This document shows, one piece after another, positions 61,142 through 64,000 of a stretch of DNA of 64,000 nucleotides; position 1 is the stretch's first letter, and each line of letters begins with the position of its first letter. A model generated the notes under the pieces. It did not search any database and was not told where the DNA came from. It saw nothing but the letters and a program-made list of their open reading frames with translations. Position numbers and translations under genes: made by a program. The DNA is from Metabacillus litoralis (GTDB taxonomy: Bacteria; Bacillota; Bacilli; Bacillales; Bacillaceae). Where the stretch lies: positions 1 through 64,000 of the forward strand of contig NZ_JAIVKL010000007.1 of NCBI RefSeq assembly GCF_020524045.1, in the 5' to 3' direction.

Positions 61142-61405
61142 TTGTACACTTTTAAATGTAATTTTTGCAATGATGAATATTCACTTAACCTTGACGACTA
61201 CGAATATTATTCGATTGAGGAATTAATTGATATGGTATTACGAGTATCAGCAATGGAACTGGAGAAAGCATGGATTCAAAAGAATGGATTACTTTACTGT
61301 GGTTCCTGCAAGCATAAAAGTGCTAAAATTTATCAATTTAAGCTACCTACTCAACATGAACCCAGACTAAGACAAAAAGAAAAACCCACAGATTTCCAAC
61401 TGTGA
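61142..61405 (+). CDS. Zinc-ribbon protein of the element
   Basis: 87 residues. Two Cys pairs, CNFCND (about 6-9) and LYCGSCKH (about 56-59), form a probable zinc ribbon. The acidic central segment has YYSIEELIDMVLRVSAMELEKAW. TTG start with AAAGGAGG upstream. The 3' end overlaps a terminator stem. No known family; nucleic-acid binding is plausible. Confidence 0.7.
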   Translation: MYTFKCNFCNDEYSLNLDDYEYYSIEELIDMVLRVSAMELEKAWIQKNGLLYCGSCKHKSAKIYQFKLPTQHEPRLRQKEKPTDFQL

Positions 61406-61412
61406 GTTTTTT
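61381..61412. terminator. Terminator overlapping the zinc-ribbon gene end
   Basis: AAAACcCACAG pairs with CTGTGaGTTTT with one central mismatch, followed by T. A second hairpin AGCAGT/ACTGCT lies at 61417-61435. Confidence 0.75.
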
Positions 61413-61618
61413 CGATAGCAGTTTCCGAGACTGCTGTCTAACTCCCTTTTTGTCACCCAACTAACATATCGCAAAGGTATTATATAAATCCAATAAAGGA
61501 GATCGTATACAATTCTGTCTTTAGTATATCAAAAATAGGCATGATGTACACACTCCTTTACTTGTAATTCTTTTCCGAAGGGAAGAAGAATTTATTTAGA
61601 CAAAGGAGCTTTTTTATT
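61413..61618 (+). promoter_or_regulatory. Leader of the primase-helicase gene
   Basis: About 200 nt without a gene. Besides the AGCAGT/ACTGCT hairpin it has AATTCTT...AGAATT (61566-61592, loop CCGAAGG) just before the AAAGGAG ribosome binding site of the next gene. It may hold a promoter or an origin; no iterons are seen. Confidence 0.4.
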
Positions 61619-64000
61619 TTGGAACCAATCGAACAAGAAAATACATTGATAGAAACAATAGTATCTCTTAATGAAATTATTCCGAATGCTCAAGTCTTAA
61701 AATTAAAGGGTTTTTCAAGAAAGAATTACAGAAAAGATTTAGAAACATCAAATCTTCAACACTATGCAGCTATTCATCAAGAAAAGCATTATGTTCAGCC
61801 AGATGGCACAAAAATGGCTATTATTACAAATGCTATAAAACGTATCGGCCATGCAAGTTGGTATAGCCCTCAAGAAATATTAGAAGCTTTATCCGATGGA
61901 CATTGTGTCTTGCTCTCTAATTTTGAGGTAAACGACCAAAATAGTATACGTTTTATCTCTGCAAGTGCGTTTACGGTCGATATTGACGATAATGACGAAG
62001 TAACGGAACCGATAAAGGTTTTAAATGACCTCAAAGATATTTGTATGGGGTTATTTTACACCTTCAGCCATGGTAAGAAAGGTAATCGTTACCGATTAGT
62101 TTTTCAGTTGGATCAGTCGATTACAGATTTGGACGATTACAAAGTATTAGTTGAAGACGTAATGGATTATTTGAAAAATAAAGGGCTGCCAATAGATGAA
62201 TCAGCAAAGTCACCAACTCAAGTTATTAGACCAGGCATGATGGGATACGAGGTAAACGATTTTTCTACTACGTTACCAGTAAATGAATGGTTGCCAAAAG
62301 CAAGATTAAAAGCAGAAATAAAAAAACTAAACAGAGAAACAGAGCAAAAAGCCAGAGCAAAAAGGTTTAAAGATAGTATGTTACAATTGGTAACTTTTGA
62401 TGAACTGAAAGAAATGTGCAAAACAATTGGGTACATTCCGAGTGATGGAAAAGATGGAACTCGAACGAAGTGGCTTCAGATTGTTTATGCCCTGAAAAAT
62501 GAAGTGGTTATAGGGAATTTGAACGAAAAGCAAGGGTATGAACTCTATTGCATAATCAGTGGTAGCGAATCAAGTGAACAGTATTGGGACAGTATTAAAC
62601 CCCGAGGAGAAGTAGGGATTGGAAGTATTATCAAACATGCAAAAGATGGCGGGTACAAACGAAAATATAAATACAATTATGCTTGGCAAGAGACCTCTGA
62701 ATCCATTCCTACTGAATCTATAAAGGTTAAGGAACATTTAACTATTGAGGTTGCAAATGACCTCATACAACGGAAACAGCGGCTTCTAGTTGATAGTCCG
62801 ACAGGTAGCCGAAAGACGAGTAGTTTTATAGGTGCATCTAAGGAATTAGCGAGTAAAGATTGGCATTATTACATTTTCACTGCTCCTACTATTCCATTAA
62901 CAGAGCAGATTGCAAAAGATCATAATATTCCTTGTGCTCTAGGAGGAATGAAGAACCTAGGAAACGAGGTAACAACAAAAGCCATAAACGGTGAACGTGT
63001 TTTTGTTAGTACTTATGATAAGGCAGAGGAGATTATAAGACACTTGACTTCTGGGATTGATTACGGTTATGAAAATATAACACCTCAATTTACGGTAATC
63101 ATCGATGAGATTCACAAATTTACGGATGCTTACAATTATCGTTTTGCGGCAATAGATCAAATAAAGGGTTTGGCGGAAATTGCAGTATCCTTTATTGGGT
63201 TGTCAGGAACATCAGAAGATGTATTGAAAGACCATTTTGACAAACTAATTAAAATTGATACAGGGAATAGTTCTTCACCTTGTTTGGATTACCGAGTATT
63301 CACATACGAAAAGAGAAATGATGCAGACATCATGCTTATTCCAGTAATCCGAGGATTGTTACAACAAACTAAAGTTATGTTGTTTATTAACAGTAAGCAA
63401 CGGATAAAAAGGATTAAAGATATTTTGCGTATGGAAGGAATAAAAACACAGGTTGTAACGAGTGATAGCAAACAAAGTTCAACCTATTTGAACATTGTTG
63501 AGAATGGTACCATTTCAGATGATGTACAAGTTGTAATCAGTACATCGGTTTTAGCGGACGGGGTAAGTATCAATAATGATTTGAGTTGGAGCTGCCTTGT
63601 TGTTTCCGATATGTCTTCACCGTTTTTTAACCCTTCAACGGTGAAGCAAATATCAAACCGTTTTAGAGGTCAGTATCAATATTTTGGATTATATATGCAA
63701 CAGCCGAATCCAAAGTTCATGGAAACCAATCGATTCTACATTGAAACCGATTACCAGTATAGAAAAAAGATTGTAAGAGGCTATGTTGAATATTTGAATC
63801 AAGAATTTAATGATTGTAAAAAGAAATTTCTCCCTTCTCTTGTCGAGAAGGAAAACGGTATTTTCTACAGAAGCCAAGATGAAAATGCAATCATAGAATT
63901 TAATCCTCTTTTTGTACGACACCAGTCGATGAAGAGGAAAGAACGTTATTATACACTGTTCAGAAATGCGTTTATTGAAGAGGTTGGTAATCAATTAGGT
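61619..64000 (+). CDS. Primase-helicase fusion protein (incomplete at window end)
   Basis: 794 codons seen, open at the window edge. N-terminal AEP-type primase-polymerase-like region: catalytic-style FTVDIDDND (Asp121/Asp123), then YTFSHGKKGNRYRLVFQLD (about 146-165) and SAKSPTQVIRPG. A PriCT-like region follows (about 260-350; RTKWLQIVYAL, YWDSIKPRGEVGIGSIIKHA). Then an SF2-type helicase: motif I VDSPTGSRKTSS (about 392-402), DEIH box (496-499) and motif-VI-like QISNRFRG (about 676). Residue 398 is Arg where SF2 proteins have Gly (GSGKT). TTG start at 61619, AAAGGAG 10 nt upstream. Likely the replication initiator of the element. Confidence 0.75.
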   Translation, partial: MEPIEQENTLIETIVSLNEIIPNAQVLKLKGFSRKNYRKDLETSNLQHYAAIHQEKHYVQPDGTKMAIITNAIKRIGHASWYSPQEILEALSDGHCVLLSNFEVNDQNSIRFISASAFTVDIDDNDEVTEPIKVLNDLKDICMGLFYTFSHGKKGNRYRLVFQLDQSITDLDDYKVLVEDVMDYLKNKGLPIDESAKSPTQVIRPGMMGYEVNDFSTTLPVNEWLPKARLKAEIKKLNRETEQKARAKRFKDSMLQLVTFDELKEMCKTIGYIPSDGKDGTRTKWLQIVYALKNEVVIGNLNEKQGYELYCIISGSESSEQYWDSIKPRGEVGIGSIIKHAKDGGYKRKYKYNYAWQETSESIPTESIKVKEHLTIEVANDLIQRKQRLLVDSPTGSRKTSSFIGASKELASKDWHYYIFTAPTIPLTEQIAKDHNIPCALGGMKNLGNEVTTKAINGERVFVSTYDKAEEIIRHLTSGIDYGYENITPQFTVIIDEIHKFTDAYNYRFAAIDQIKGLAEIAVSFIGLSGTSEDVLKDHFDKLIKIDTGNSSSPCLDYRVFTYEKRNDADIMLIPVIRGLLQQTKVMLFINSKQRIKRIKDILRMEGIKTQVVTSDSKQSSTYLNIVENGTISDDVQVVISTSVLADGVSINNDLSWSCLVVSDMSSPFFNPSTVKQISNRFRGQYQYFGLYMQQPNPKFMETNRFYIETDYQYRKKIVRGYVEYLNQEFNDCKKKFLPSLVEKENGIFYRSQDENAIIEFNPLFVRHQSMKRKERYYTLFRNAFIEEVGNQLG

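Noticed and set aside
63689-63994. Leftward 101-codon frame at the right edge
   Set aside because: Antisense to the primase-helicase, which continues in frame to the window end with recognisable motifs.

Overview
The window is chromosomal DNA from an AT-rich, spore-forming Firmicute of the Bacillaceae. Gene order follows the Bacillus subtilis 290-degree region closely: citG/fumC - cssS - cssR - htrB at 9-15 kb, and yusV - yusU - coat genes - fadM - yuzL - fadNAE - yusI - gcvH - yusG - yusF - yusE - yusD - metNPQ - yurZ - sufCDSUB at 33-59 kb. Coat proteins, a Mn catalase and a YuzL-type protein point to a spore former. Genus cannot be fixed from sequence alone.

Layout. 0-2.5 kb: MFS transporter and a GNAT protein. 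2.46-4.8 kb: a MutS2-like ATPase without a Smr nuclease domain, preceded by a long leader with a 7-codon peptide and two terminators, which looks like translation-dependent attenuation. 4.9-6.5 kb: water-forming NADH oxidase with three Rex operators. 6.6-9 kb: membrane PAS-GGDEF-EAL protein. 9.2-14.6 kb: fumarase, CssRS secretion-stress system, a membrane micropeptide and HtrB. 15-26.7 kb: orphan PAS kinase, GNAT protein, Mn catalase, a DUF2935 protein, an SMR efflux pair, a DD-carboxypeptidase, TatA, oligoendopeptidase F and a dicarboxylate/amino-acid symporter. This stretch is rich in repeats. 27-29.4 kb: c-di-AMP riboswitch and a KtrC-KtrD potassium uptake operon. 29.5-35.6 kb: ZIP transporter and a Fur-controlled hydroxamate-siderophore uptake cluster with a FhuF-like reductase. 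35.9-44.1 kb: coat genes, proline dehydrogenase, YuzL and the FadR-controlled beta-oxidation operon. 44.4-47 kb: yusI-gcvH-yusGFED. 47.6-52.1 kb: MetY, then a SAM riboswitch and the MetNPQ methionine importer. 52.2-58.6 kb: yurZ, a small ORF and the SUF Fe-S assembly operon.

From 58.6 kb to the window end an integrated element begins just past sufB. It has a tyrosine integrase and repressor reading leftward, then a divergent rightward module (excisionase-like HTH protein, small basic protein, zinc-ribbon protein). It ends in an incomplete primase-helicase whose Walker A carries Arg where Gly is normal. This order resembles the left end of phage-inducible islands, but prophage or ICE cannot be excluded.

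At least three dispersed non-coding repeat families are present: about 161-163-bp MITEs with 7-8-bp target duplications (four copies), GGGACATAA-bounded elements with a conserved hairpin (four copies), and a GC-rich Bacillus-type repeat. Two separate arrays of five 20-bp units are also present.
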